Under the pieces are notes generated by a model. The model was not told the origin of the DNA, did no database searches, and worked only from the letters and a program-made list of their open reading frames with translations. This document shows, one piece after another, positions 45,499 through 54,832 of a stretch of DNA of 64,000 bases. The stretch is from Oegoconia quadripuncta (Eukaryota > Arthropoda > Insecta > Lepidoptera > Autostichidae), in contig OX438748.1 of assembly GCA_949316235.1 (NCBI GenBank), forward strand, positions 8,621,001 to 8,685,000, written 5' to 3'. Position 1 is the stretch's first letter; each line of letters starts with the position of its first letter. The translations under genes and the position numbers were made by a program.

Positions 45499-45898
45499 TT
45501 TACAAAGGAGAAAGAACGAATTAATTAAAATGAACAATACAATAAGCTGCGCGCGAGCGTGCGGCTGCAATAACGCTAGAGGTAGGTACAAAAAACGACC
45601 TGTGCTAACGGGTGACCGAAACACGCGGTGTAAAAAAATATTAACTTTCTGAAATATTACTTCGAGGACGAATTATAATAATAAATAGGTAATGTTATAT
45701 GCGTTAATGAGTATTTAGAGTAGATTTCTACGTTTAGCGTTCGCGTAAGGGAATATTCTGGAAAATTAATCTCCGATGTGTGGGTACCTTGGTTGATACT
45801 AATATGGCGGCGAGATACGGTGATGAATAGTAAAATATATGCGTGTTCTAGCTATAAGTGAATATGAGTTATAAGAGTAAAGTGTAATTTATGTTGAG

Positions 45899-45916
45899 AT
45901 CCGGCTCGAAGGACCA
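45899..45916 (-). other. BEL primer-binding site
   Basis: TGGTCCTTCGAGCCGGAT on the minus strand starts 5 bases after the 5' LTR. It begins with TGG, complementary to a tRNA CCA end. The tRNA species was not assigned. Confidence 0.65.
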
Positions 45917-45921
45917 GAACT

Positions 45922-46280
45922 TGTGCAGAAATACCTGGTGGTTGTCTCAGTCCTTCGATGTCCGTTTTGGTTCACGACACAATCACAATTTCACACACAC
46001 AAGTCAGTTTTATTTAAATATAATTTGTAAATAGTTAGCACGGTCGCGGGGGGTTTTCTTTAATTTGACTTTTTTTGGGGTCACGGCGTAGCCTTTTGCT
46101 TTTTTAGGTTTATAAAGTTTAGACTGCTTGACAGCGCGCGTTTTCGGAATCGGCGCGAGCGGATCTTCTTTTTTTTTTTTTTTTTTGTTGAGTGGTGTGT
46201 TGCCAGTGTAATGATGTAAATATACTACATAGACTTACAATAATAAATAAATTCCTATTCCAAATTAAACGGCGTAGACA
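45922..46280 (-). repeat. BEL 5' LTR (359 bp)
   Basis: It has the same sequence as the LTR at 39574-39937 with five fewer bases in the T run. TG...CA ends, with the mariner inverted repeat resuming at 46281. Confidence 0.92.
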
Positions 46281-46379
46281 TCGTTCCTGTTTCGTATGCT
46301 GATCAAAAAGTTCCATGGGACCAACTGAAGTTTCAGTACTAGAAAAGTTTGAAATCAAAAAAAAACTTTTCCCATACAT
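46281..46379 (+). repeat. Left terminal inverted repeat, inner part
   Basis: CGTATGCTGATCAAAAAGTT, ATGGGACCAACTGA and TTTCAGTACT mirror the right repeat at 47737-47830. It is the continuation of 39387-39573. Confidence 0.85.
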
Positions 46380-46599
46380 ATGCAGTCAATTAATTTTGTT
46401 TCACTTGGAACTTACGTAACCTCGATAGTTTTCTGAAAAAAGATTTACTTACCTACCTAGTTCAAATTCAAATAAGCTTTAAATTTCGACTTTGTTTTCT
46501 TTTTATAATGCGTACTTTCTTTTGTTGCTTATGTCAAAATCTGATTGCGTGTGGTGTGCTTTTGCGAGTAGGTGCTTTTAGTTATTATTTTTTGCAAAA

Positions 46600-47599
46600 A
46601 TGAGCTCAAATTCTGAACGTTTAGACTTGCTGGAAGCTTATTTTGTAAATAATAAAAATTCATTTGCTGCGTTGCAATGGTACAGGGGGAGATATCCAAA
46701 TCGACGTGTACCAACCAGAAAGGTTATTACAAACCTTATAAGAAACTTAGCCGAAGGTGGTTCTTTTAAGAAGAAATCTGTACGTCAACCATTTGTTTTA
46801 GACGAAAATTTGGAAATTTCCATTTTAACATTAGTCGAAGCGTTTCCCGAAACAACTTCAAGAGTCGTCGCTAAAGAAGTTGATGTCTCGCATACCCTGG
46901 TACTGAAAGTATGGAAGAAATATGGATATAAATGTTTTCGACATGGGCGACTAGTTCAAGCTTTACATACAGGGGATGCCGCTCGTAGACTTCTGCAGAT
47001 GGTTAAATGGGAAAATAAGTAGAGATATGCAATTCCTTGATTACATATTATGGTCTGATGAAACGAATTTTTCAAACAACGGTATGTACAACCGGCGAAA
47101 TAATCATTATTGGAGCCAAGAAAATCCTCTCAGACTTTGGGAAACCCATAATCAAATTCGATTTTCTTTTAATTGTTGGTGTGGTTTAAAGGGAAACGAA
47201 GTAGTAATGGTGGAATTTTATGAGGGCAACTTAAATTCCGACACTTACAATAACATAATATTAGAAAATGTATCAAACATTATTGATAATCTACCATTAT
47301 CAGAATCACGAAGAGTTTATTTTCAACAAGATGGTGCTCCTGCACACAACAGCCGAAACACTCGTTGTTCTTTGAATAGACAATTTGGTGAGCAGTGGAT
47401 TGGGACTCATGGCCCTGTTTCTTGGCCAGCGCGTAGTCCGGACTTAACGCCGCTTGATTTCTTCCTGTGGGGCTATTTAAAAAATGAAATTTATAAAAAG
47501 AAATGTGACAGTGTCGAAGAATTAAAAAACTCGCTCTGTACAATTTTGTATGGAATTCATCCAAATAAATTATTGGCCTTTGAGCACCTTATATCATAA
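46600..47599 (+). pseudogene. Tc1/mariner-superfamily transposase, one frameshift
   Basis: The N-terminal half (46600-47022) starts MSSNSERLDLLEAYFVNNKN and has helix-turn-helix DNA-binding regions. The C-terminal half (open from 46976) carries the catalytic triad: Asp in LWSDETNF, Asp in FQQDGAPAHN, and Asp in ARSPDLTPLDFF, with 36 residues between the second and third by my count. The frame changes by +1 near 46990-47010, where RRL should run into DFCRWLNG. The protein would otherwise be of normal length (~330 residues). The element is therefore probably immobile unless helped in trans. The named subfamily was not assigned. Confidence 0.85.
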
Positions 47600-47736
47600 A
47601 GTTATTAATAAAAATAATAATTATTTTTCAAATAATTTTATTGTTTGATTGCATATGCATCTTCTTAATCATTTTTGTAGCTACAACAAAAAGTTACCTC
47701 TTGTTATGGCCTGACAAAAAAATCTAAGTACTTTAA

Positions 47737-48019
47737 ATGTATGAAAAAAGTTTTTTTTGATTTCTGACTTTTCCAGTACTGAAACCTCAGTTGGTCCCAT
47801 AGAACTTTTTGATCAGCATACGGAACAGGATCAATTAGTATCAAAAATTTTTTTTGTGAGAAATGGTAATTTTCTTGCTAACCGTACATTTTTTTGAAAA
47901 TCTGTGAATGGGAATGAAATTTTTTTGAAAAATTATGGATAGTCTCCTAAGACCAATTTCTTGTAGCTGCAACGATTAAGGTACCTCCCTTGGCTGCCCC
48001 ATTGAAACTTTCCACCCTG
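47737..48019 (-). repeat. Right terminal inverted repeat
   Basis: This 283-bp mirror of 39387-39573 plus 46281-46379 ends CCACCCTG beside TA. It carries the intact version of the site where BEL inserted (GATACTAATTGATCCTG). Confidence 0.88.
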
Positions 48020-48116
48020 TATATTATTTTTTATCTTATTTTTTTTTTTATAAAATAATTTTCTATTGTTGTGTACACTATTTTCTGCCCAATCTAATAA
48101 ATACTATGTATATCTA

Positions 48117-48228
48117 AGGTTTGCTGGTAGAAAACTCTATCGGAGTTAAGCTCGCCTTTGTACATTTTATATACAATGCATATTTCTGTAATAATTTTGT
48201 GTACAATAAAGATATTAAGAGAGGGATA
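48117..48228 (+). mobile_element. LINE 3' end (hairpin family)
   Basis: GGTTTGCTGGTAGAAAACTC, TATCGGAGTTAAGCTCGCCT, TTGTACATTTTATATAC and 'TTTTGTGTACAATAAAG' match the LINE 3' end at 9540-9665. The hairpin pairs as AACTC with GAGTT. Confidence 0.65.
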
Positions 48229-48229
48229 T

Positions 48230-48764
48230 TAAACCGATTCCAATGCGGTTTTTTTTTATTTGTAAGAAAGTTTTCCATAGATGGTTATTAGACATTTCTT
48301 ATCAAAATCGGTTAAGCCGTTTTGTTTTATTCCTTTGTTTTCACGGGGGTATTCAAAATTTGTAATTTTATAGTATGTATATTATAATATATAATATTAG
48401 GTATGGCGGACGATTATTTAACGTGCAGTTGAACAAGATATATCGACATGTGCTCCAATAAACTAATTAACTACCCCTTCAATCATACGTATGACGTAAT
48501 CCTGACTGCTATTAATAGAGGTGTTAGACCCAAACCAACTCTCTGATAGATCACCGTAGGCTCTTGATAAATCATCCGATCTATTCTTGTGCAAACAGCC
48601 TAATCCACCTAAATTCTTATTTTGTTTGACAGCGTATATATAAGAGTAATACCAGTGTACTCATATATCAATTTAGGAAAGATGTGATAGTGCACTTCGG
48701 TAATAGAGAAGGTAATCTCACTGAAGTCGGTCGTCTATTTTTATTTTTTATACGTTTTGTTTTT
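48230..48764. other. Intergenic sequence
   Basis: No gene was seen. 'AAAATCGGTTAAGCCGTTTT' near 48304 is a phrase common to several lepidopteran repeats. Confidence 0.4.
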
Positions 48765-48890
48765 TTTTTTATGCACAACGAGTTGGTACTGCGTACTGAC
48801 CCGGAAACCCTAACACATTTGGGGGACTGGCTATCTTATCTCTGACAACCGGAACACAACAATGCTATTAACATTGCTGCTTGGCATTAA
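48765..48890 (-). mobile_element. SINE group C, truncated and internally deleted
   Basis: 'GCGTACTGACCCGGAAACCC', 'TTTGGGGGACTGGCTATCTT' and 'CTGACAACCGGAACACAACA' match the 3' half of the group C SINE. The tRNA head is absent. Confidence 0.7.
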
Positions 48891-48924
48891 CAACATAACA
48901 AACTTAACGTATTTCTATTATTCA

Positions 48925-49140
48925 CTAGCTACCGCCCGCGGCTTCACCTGCGTGGAATAACTTTATCGCGGAAATTTGTTTATCCTGCGGGATCTACTCA
49001 CTTTATCGGGATAATAAATTGTTTTAATCCAGGTTATGTTCTACATAAGTAGTAGAATAGTAATTATGGTATATAAATACCAAATTTCATCTAAATCCGT
49101 TTATCCGTTTAGCCAGAAACAAACAAACATCCAAACTTTC
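48925..49140 (-). repeat. Dispersed repeat ('TTATAAATGCGAAA...CCCGCGGG' type)
   Basis: 'CACTAGCTACCGCCCGCGGC', 'CTACTCACTTTATCGGGATA' and 'CATCTAAATCCGTTTATCCG' are the inverted counterpart of 30465-30665. Confidence 0.55.
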
Positions 49141-49316
49141 GCGTTTATAACATGTTTGAAGCCTCACTTGGGTAAAGCATATACACCCTAAAACTAAATT
49201 CGTTTTACTTTTTGGGGCCTGATATGTCACAAATTTTGTAGATTTTCTACAGTAACAGGAGTATAAGTTATCACTATACGTTTTGGCTATAAACATTATG
49301 CTCAGAGTATCAATAT

Positions 49317-49342
49317 TCTATCTATCTCTATCTATCTATCTA
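49317..49342 (+). repeat. (TCTA)n microsatellite
   Basis: TCTATCTATCTCTATCTATC-type sequence ends just before the Gypsy element insertion site. Confidence 0.85.
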
Positions 49343-49351
49343 ACATAAAAT

Positions 49352-49551
49352 TGTAGTGTGGTGTGTGTTATGCAAATGTGCATGTCAGCAATTTACTTTA
49401 TATATATAAACTTGTAACACGCGGCCGCGTCCCTTTTTATAACGATACTTGGTGAATATACGTAGTGACGTCCATAATGAAGAGTTTCATTTAAAAGTGA
49501 TAAACCCTCTGCTCCTCCTACCTATCACCGGCGTGAAGACACCACTTTGCA
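49352..49551 (+). repeat. Gypsy 5' LTR (200 bp)
   Basis: It begins TGTAGTGTGGTGTGTGTTAT and ends CACCACTTTGCA. It contains a TATATATA box near 49400 and is identical to the 3' LTR. Confidence 0.93.
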
Positions 49552-49569
49552 TGGCGACCCTGCCATTGG
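49552..49569 (+). other. Gypsy primer-binding site
   Basis: TGGCGACCCTGCCATTGG directly follows the 5' LTR and starts with TGG, as expected for tRNA priming. The tRNA was not assigned. Confidence 0.7.
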
Positions 49570-49581
49570 ACTTTTGGAGCT

Positions 49582-49845
49582 ATGGGTGGTAGTTCGAGTA
49601 AAGAGGAGGTCATCGTGGCGCAAACCGCGTCCGGAGGAAACAATAACGCAACGGTCGAGAAACATTTAAGCACCAACAATATACTGCTAACAGTCATCGT
49701 GGTGGTTCTCGTATTGGCCATGGCTACGGGTGCATTTTACTTTTACAGAAAATGCCATAAAAGTTGGATGCGGCAAGAGATGCGACGTGAGGCTTTGAGA
49801 CGTGTGATCAGTTTCCGACGTAAGGCTAACGACAGCGAGGTCTAA
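49582..49845 (+). CDS. Small predicted myristoylated membrane protein ahead of gag
   Basis: This is an 87-residue frame, the first ORF of the element's RNA, only 30 bases after the LTR. It starts MGGSSSKEE: Gly at position 2, Ser at 6 and Lys at 7 fit the N-myristoylation consensus. Residues ~33-55 (NILLTVIVVVLVLAMATGAF) form one hydrophobic helix. Residues 56-81 are strongly basic (12 Arg/Lys/His), with a Cys at 58 that could be acylated. Positive-inside logic puts the C-terminus in the cytosol. Standard Gypsy elements have no such gene; I know of no assigned function. It could direct Gag or particles to membranes, or be an env-like accessory factor; both are inferences. It is open without defects in an element with identical LTRs. 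Confidence 0.75.
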   Translation: MGGSSSKEEVIVAQTASGGNNNATVEKHLSTNNILLTVIVVVLVLAMATGAFYFYRKCHKSWMRQEMRREALRRVISFRRKANDSEV

Positions 49846-50057
49846 AAATAGATGATAATAAGTGCCAGTGGAAAAACTAAATGATTTGTGAAAGTGAATA
49901 AAATAAAATGTGTTATTGCGCGGCATCGCTGATAATACGCGGCAATGAACAATGGACGGTGTGCATTGCATCTCAGGTTACAATCTACTTAAGTACTAAG
50001 TAAGTCTAAATATAGGTATACTATTTTAATTTTGTATTTCTAATTAACTACCATGTT

Positions 50058-51203
50058 TTGTTTTTATCAATGGCAGAAAAACTTAATGATTTATGTAGCG
50101 AGCTAAAAAAGATAAGAGAATGTTTAGTTAAATTAGGACCCAGTAGAAGACAAGGTACCTATTTCGAAGGAAAAATTTATGATGCTAAGAAGATATATAA
50201 TGACTATGTATTAATCTCCGAAAGTTTTTCTGACGACCTACCAGTTAAGTATTTAGAATTAGTAACTATAATAGAGAAACTTTACTTGGATATTTTAAAT
50301 TTTGAAAAAGGCATTAAGATTGATACTACGGTAACTATGTCAAATAACGAGAAATTCTGTCTAAAAACGGCAGTCAGCCTTTTACCAAAATTAAATGGTG
50401 ATGAAAGTGTGATTTTGGAGTTGATTGACAGTATAGAGTTGTACGAATCAATGCTCTTCGATACCGATAAGCTGTTGCTAATTAAGTTCGTGTTAAAAAC
50501 CCGTTTAAACAGCGACGCAAAAATGAGATTATCTACCTCATATAATAATGTTCAATCACTTATATCTGATATGAAGACACATTTGCTCACTCGAAAGTCG
50601 GACACATCTTTACAGTCCAAATTGCAATCAGCCAGGCAAGGTGATAAGTCGGTTTCGGTATTCGGTGAAGAAATTGAAAGATTATTTGTTGACCTCACCA
50701 TTAGCCAGGCCGACGGCAACGAGGACGCTTACAAAGTCTTGCGACCTCTAAATGAAAGGAACGCAGTAAAGAGATTTGCCGAAGGATTACGTAGTCAAAG
50801 GTTAGGGACAATTATCATGGCTAGGAACCCAACTTCTTTGAAAGATGCCATTAGGGTGGCCTTGGACGAGGCAGCAGGTACATCCTCTGACCAGGTAATG
50901 TTGTTTAACCGACAGAGAGGTGTTCAGACGTTTTCCAACAGATCACGAGGATACCGTGGTCGAGGGTTCTCCACACCTCGTGGCTATCCCGCTAGTGTGC
51001 CTCCAGGTGGTTATTCGCAACGTGCATTGGGTGGCATGTGGCGCGGCAGACGAGGAGCGCCAAACTTCCGAGGTAAGTACTTCCGCGGATATCGTGGATC
51101 GTATTACCATGCGCGTAAAAATGCCATAAATCATTTTGACCAAGCGAATATACAAACGGACGATAAGAACGAGGAGATAGAGGATAAGTTTTTTCGTGAC
51201 TAA
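50058..51203 (+). CDS. Gypsy Gag (capsid) protein
   Basis: This 381-codon frame forms the particle shell and binds RNA. It starts MFLSMAEKLNDLCSELKKIR; the second Met (residue 5, 50070) is also a plausible start. The helical capsid region runs about residues 100-280 (e.g. FCLKTAVSLLPKLNGDESVI). Residues ~305-355 are RG-rich (RSRGYRGRGF, FRGKYFRGYRG) and replace the CCHC zinc knuckle as the nucleic-acid-binding part, as in 412/mdg1-type elements. It ends at TAA 51201, overlapping the pol frame by 8 bases. Confidence 0.88.
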   Translation: MFLSMAEKLNDLCSELKKIRECLVKLGPSRRQGTYFEGKIYDAKKIYNDYVLISESFSDDLPVKYLELVTIIEKLYLDILNFEKGIKIDTTVTMSNNEKFCLKTAVSLLPKLNGDESVILELIDSIELYESMLFDTDKLLLIKFVLKTRLNSDAKMRLSTSYNNVQSLISDMKTHLLTRKSDTSLQSKLQSARQGDKSVSVFGEEIERLFVDLTISQADGNEDAYKVLRPLNERNAVKRFAEGLRSQRLGTIIMARNPTSLKDAIRVALDEAAGTSSDQVMLFNRQRGVQTFSNRSRGYRGRGFSTPRGYPASVPPGGYSQRALGGMWRGRRGAPNFRGKYFRGYRGSYYHARKNAINHFDQANIQTDDKNEEIEDKFFRD

Positions 51204-53520
51204 ACAAATCTTAGCTTGCGATAGTATAAATTGGATAAATTTAGACGTAGATAATTTAAGTTTAGATTGGTTAATAGACACTGGAGCTTCAATTTCAGCA
51301 ATGAAATATGAAGTATTAAGTAAGCTTAATGTAGTTTTACATAAAAGTAATATAAAAATAAATGGTATAGGAGGAAGTTTAGTTTCGGAGGGTTTTGTTT
51401 ATTTAAAACTGAGACATGGGAACTCTTGTTTCGACCACAAGATACTTGTATTTAAGAATTTACCATGCAAAACAGACGGTATAATTGGACAAGACTTCAT
51501 TAAAAAGTACAGCGGTATTATCGACTATGGCAGAGATATTTTGTCTCTCAGAGGACCGGACACGATAGTATCAGTTCCGTTACAGTTTCATGACTATTCT
51601 TTGACAATCCCATCGCGTTGTGAATTAGTAAGGTGTATACCTACAAACATAAAAGGTGATTGTGTAATACTTCCAAAAGAGATACATGAAGGTGTTTTTA
51701 TAGATAGTGTGTTGTCGAGTCCTAAAAACGGCAAAATGCCGGTCCGAATTATGAATACCACTGATAGAGAAATAGAGGTAAGTTTAAATGATATTGAGAT
51801 AGATAGTTTGAATGAATATAATTGTTGTTCTTTTGCTAAAACAGATGTCAATGTAGACAGGCTAAAGAGAATTTTTTCTATGTTGAATTTAGGTTCTTAT
51901 TTGAATGAAGAAGAACAGGTCTCTATTGAGCAAATAATTGCCAAATTCCCGGATATTTTTCATTTACCAGGCGACAATCTTAACATCACGAACGTTTATC
52001 AGCAATCAATTAGACTAAAGGATAATGCAATTCCTGTTTATAGAAAACAATATAGGATACCTGTAACATTGAAACAAGAACTTAACAAGCAGATAGATGA
52101 GATGTTAAAAAATGATATAATTGAACCGACAAGCAGTGAATGGTCCAGCCCTTTATTACTTGTTCCCAAAAAATTAGACAAAGAAGGAAAACGTAAGTGG
52201 CGAGTAGTAATAGATTATAGAGAGTTGAACGATCGTATACAGGATGACAAATTCCCGCTTCCTAATATCACAGAAGTTTTAGAATCGCTGACTGGAGCAG
52301 TTTACTTCAGTCACTGTGATTTAAGTCAAAGTTATTATCAGTGTGGCCTTGAGAAATCTAGTAGGGGGTATACTTCGTTCACTACAGACCGAGGACAATT
52401 TCAAATGTGTAGGTTACCTATGGGTCTCAAGATTAGTCCATCAGCCTTCAGTAGATTGATGACGGTGGCAATGTCTGGCCTAAATTATGATATTTCATTA
52501 ATTTATTTGGATGATCTAATTATTTTCGGCAGGAATTTGATGGAACATAATAAAAATTTAATGTCTGTATTTTCCAGATTACGTAAAGTAAACCTAAAAC
52601 TAAATCCGTCTAAATGTGAATTTTTAAAACGCCAAATATTATATTTAGGACACGTGGTATCGTCCGAAGGTATTTCACCTGACCCGGAAAAAATACACGT
52701 CATCAAAAATTATCCGATACCTAGCAATGCCGATGACGTCAAGCGCTTTGTTGCGATGGCCAACTATTATCGTAAGTTCATTGATAATTTTGCTTCCATA
52801 GTTGTGCCTCTAAATAGACTAAGTAGAAAAGGGGAAATATTTAATTGGTCCCCCGAATGTCAAAATTCTTTCGAAAAATTAAAAATTGCACTTTCTAATC
52901 CACCTGTGCTGGATTATCCGGATTTTTCAGAAGATAATAAATTCACATTATATACGGATAGCTCAGGTTTTGCGATAGGGAGTGTATTATGTAATTCGAA
53001 CGGAAAACCGGTAGCATTTGCTAGTAGGGGATTGAATAAGGCTGAAATAAATTATGCTACTATCGAAAAAGAGCTTCTAGCAATCGTTTGGTCAGTGAAA
53101 TATTTTCGTCCTTATTTATTTGGAAAACGATTCACAATTAGAACGGACCATCAACCTTTACTATATCTGTTTAGTATGAGGAATCCGACTAGTCGATTAA
53201 CAAAATTTCGACTAAGTCTCGAGGAATATGACTTTGATGTGGAGTATGTTAGAGGGAGAGAGAATGTGGTTGCTGATGCATTATCACGTGTGATAGTGAC
53301 GTCTGAAGAATTAAAAACTATGGCCGAAAAAATTGTTTGTGTAATGACAAGGGCGCAAACGAGAAGAATGTTAAACTCGGACTCAACTTTAAATAACAGT
53401 ACTTGTATAAACAATAGGCCTGATCAACTTGAAGTACCTTGTAGAAGTACTCAAAAAGTCAAGTATGGACGTAGAGTTTTCGATTTTATCGGATTTGGTA
53501 GCAAGGAGAATATTAAGTAA
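51196..53520 (+). CDS. Gypsy protease, reverse transcriptase, RNase H
   Basis: The frame is +1 relative to gag. Protease: LIDTGAS at ~residues 26-32. Reverse transcriptase: RVVIDYRELND (~335), HCDLSQSYYQ, MPMGL-like LPMGLKISP, and catalytic YLDD (~437). RNase H: FTLYTDSSGFAIG (~590), ATIEKELLAIVW, TDHQPLLYLF, and DALSR. No ATG starts the frame, so it needs frameshifting from gag; the overlap has U UUU UUC. The frame closes at 53520 while the integrase continues in another frame from about 53411, so one indel (or a second programmed shift) separates them. Confidence 0.9.
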   Translation: MTKQILACDSINWINLDVDNLSLDWLIDTGASISAMKYEVLSKLNVVLHKSNIKINGIGGSLVSEGFVYLKLRHGNSCFDHKILVFKNLPCKTDGIIGQDFIKKYSGIIDYGRDILSLRGPDTIVSVPLQFHDYSLTIPSRCELVRCIPTNIKGDCVILPKEIHEGVFIDSVLSSPKNGKMPVRIMNTTDREIEVSLNDIEIDSLNEYNCCSFAKTDVNVDRLKRIFSMLNLGSYLNEEEQVSIEQIIAKFPDIFHLPGDNLNITNVYQQSIRLKDNAIPVYRKQYRIPVTLKQELNKQIDEMLKNDIIEPTSSEWSSPLLLVPKKLDKEGKRKWRVVIDYRELNDRIQDDKFPLPNITEVLESLTGAVYFSHCDLSQSYYQCGLEKSSRGYTSFTTDRGQFQMCRLPMGLKISPSAFSRLMTVAMSGLNYDISLIYLDDLIIFGRNLMEHNKNLMSVFSRLRKVNLKLNPSKCEFLKRQILYLGHVVSSEGISPDPEKIHVIKNYPIPSNADDVKRFVAMANYYRKFIDNFASIVVPLNRLSRKGEIFNWSPECQNSFEKLKIALSNPPVLDYPDFSEDNKFTLYTDSSGFAIGSVLCNSNGKPVAFASRGLNKAEINYATIEKELLAIVWSVKYFRPYLFGKRFTIRTDHQPLLYLFSMRNPTSRLTKFRLSLEEYDFDVEYVRGRENVVADALSRVIVTSEELKTMAEKIVCVMTRAQTRRMLNSDSTLNNSTCINNRPDQLEVPCRSTQKVKYGRRVFDFIGFGSKENIK

Positions 53521-54832
53521 CGAAAAGGATTCAATTTCTTTTTCTCAGAACGCACGTTTAGCGTATGTAGCAAGCAAATCTTTAATAATTGCACGTCAAT
53601 CTTCTTTATCAACAAAAGCGCGAGTCGAATTGTTGAAAGAGTTGACTAGTTTTTGCAATGAGAAAAATATAAAAGAGCTCATAATAATTAAAAGTAGGTC
53701 CAACAAACAGTTTGTCGAATGTTTAGCTCAATATATAAAAGAAAATAAAGAGTGGTTAGGACCTAGGATTTGCATAGTCAGAGACGTTCAAAGAATAGAC
53801 TGTAATGATGAAAAGAAAATTATTTTGAATGATTTCCATATTTTACCAAGCAGTGGACATGTGGGCATTAGAAGAATGACAAATAATATTAAAAAATATT
53901 ATTTTTGGCCTTCTATCGAAAAAGATGTTAAAAATTATATTGGCAAGTGTGAATTGTGCCAAAAACAAAAATACACTAAATTTATAAAAGAGCCCTTAAC
54001 TATTACTACTACTGCGTCATCAGCATTTGAAAAAATTTTTCTAGATTTAGTAGGTCCGTTAGATCGTGATGACGATGGCTACAGCTACATTCTCACGTTA
54101 CAATGTGAATTGACAAAATTTGTGGAAGCATATCCCTTAAGAAATAAGACCACGTCAGAAGTAGCTGAAGTCTTTGCCAAAAATTTCATTTTACGTTATG
54201 GTGTACCTAAAGAAATAGCAACTGACAGAGGTACTGAGTTTATTTCGAGCACAATGTCCGACCTTTGTAAAATCTTAAAAATAAATAAAATTATGTCAAC
54301 AGCTTATCACCACGAAAGCATTGGTTCTTTAGAGAACACACATAAAGTATTAGGAGCATACTTACGTATACAAACCAATAACTACACTACGTCATGGAGT
54401 TCTTGGATACCGTTTTGGTGTTTTTCATACAACACCACCGTACACACGAGTACTAATTACACTCCATTTGAATTGGTATTTGGTCAAGTATGTCGATTAC
54501 CTAATACTTTATGTCAAGTTAACCCATTGTATAATCATGAAAACTATCCTATGGAATTTAAATATAGATTGGGTAAAGCACAGCAGGATGCTAGACAAAA
54601 TTTATTATTAAGTAAACAACTACGTAAAAATAAGTATGATGTTTCGATTAATCCGATTATTTACAAACCAGATGATTTGCTATTGTTAAAGAATGAGACT
54701 GGCAGTAAGTTAGAGCAGTTGTACTTGGGACCATACCTAGTAATACAGGAAATGTCTCCGAATGTCTTAATTGATTTTAATGGAAAACATATTGTTGTCC
54801 ATAAAAATAGGACAAAGCCCTATTATAAGTAA
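53411..54832 (+). CDS. Gypsy integrase (separate frame)
   Basis: Residues from VEVLKKSSMDVEF onward belong to the 412-like pol between RNase H and integrase. The zinc domain GHVGIRRMTNN...CELCQKQK is at about 53850-53970. The catalytic core has FLDLVGPL (Asp), ATDRGTEF (Asp) and HHESIGSLENTH (Glu). The C-terminal segment (YKPDDLLLLKNETGSKLEQL, then LGPYLVI) is GPY/F-like and ends at TAA 54832. It inserts the cDNA into host DNA. There is no ATG at its start; it is +1 relative to the RT frame. Confidence 0.88.
   Translation, partial: TIGLINLKYLVEVLKKSSMDVEFSILSDLVARRILSNEKDSISFSQNARLAYVASKSLIIARQSSLSTKARVELLKELTSFCNEKNIKELIIIKSRSNKQFVECLAQYIKENKEWLGPRICIVRDVQRIDCNDEKKIILNDFHILPSSGHVGIRRMTNNIKKYYFWPSIEKDVKNYIGKCELCQKQKYTKFIKEPLTITTTASSAFEKIFLDLVGPLDRDDDGYSYILTLQCELTKFVEAYPLRNKTTSEVAEVFAKNFILRYGVPKEIATDRGTEFISSTMSDLCKILKINKIMSTAYHHESIGSLENTHKVLGAYLRIQTNNYTTSWSSWIPFWCFSYNTTVHTSTNYTPFELVFGQVCRLPNTLCQVNPLYNHENYPMEFKYRLGKAQQDARQNLLLSKQLRKNKYDVSINPIIYKPDDLLLLKNETGSKLEQLYLGPYLVIQEMSPNVLIDFNGKHIVVHKNRTKPYYK

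Larger units (their letters stand above)
39574..46280 (-). mobile_element. BEL/Pao LTR retrotransposon, complete
   Basis: The element is 6,707 bp on the minus strand: LTR (46280-45922), primer-binding site, gag-pol frame with one stop, polypurine tract, LTR (39937-39574). The LTRs are TG...CA and identical except for a T-run of 18 versus 23. There is no env frame. It lies inside the mariner-type inverted repeat, so it is younger than that transposon. Confidence 0.92.
39387..48019 (+). mobile_element. Tc1/mariner-superfamily transposon with long inverted repeats, split by a BEL element
   Basis: The ends CAGAGTGGAAAGTTTCAATG (39387) and its near-exact mirror ending at 48019 are flanked by TA on both sides. 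Removing the BEL insertion (39574-46280) leaves ~1.93 kb. Terminal inverted repeats are ~285 bp (39387-39573 plus 46281-46379; 47737-48019). The transposase gene at 46600-47599 lies between them but is frameshifted. Confidence 0.88.

Noticed and set aside
50920..51281. Frames of 70-110 codons on both strands over the gag-pol junction
   Set aside because: Shadows of the RG-rich Gag region; no independent motif.
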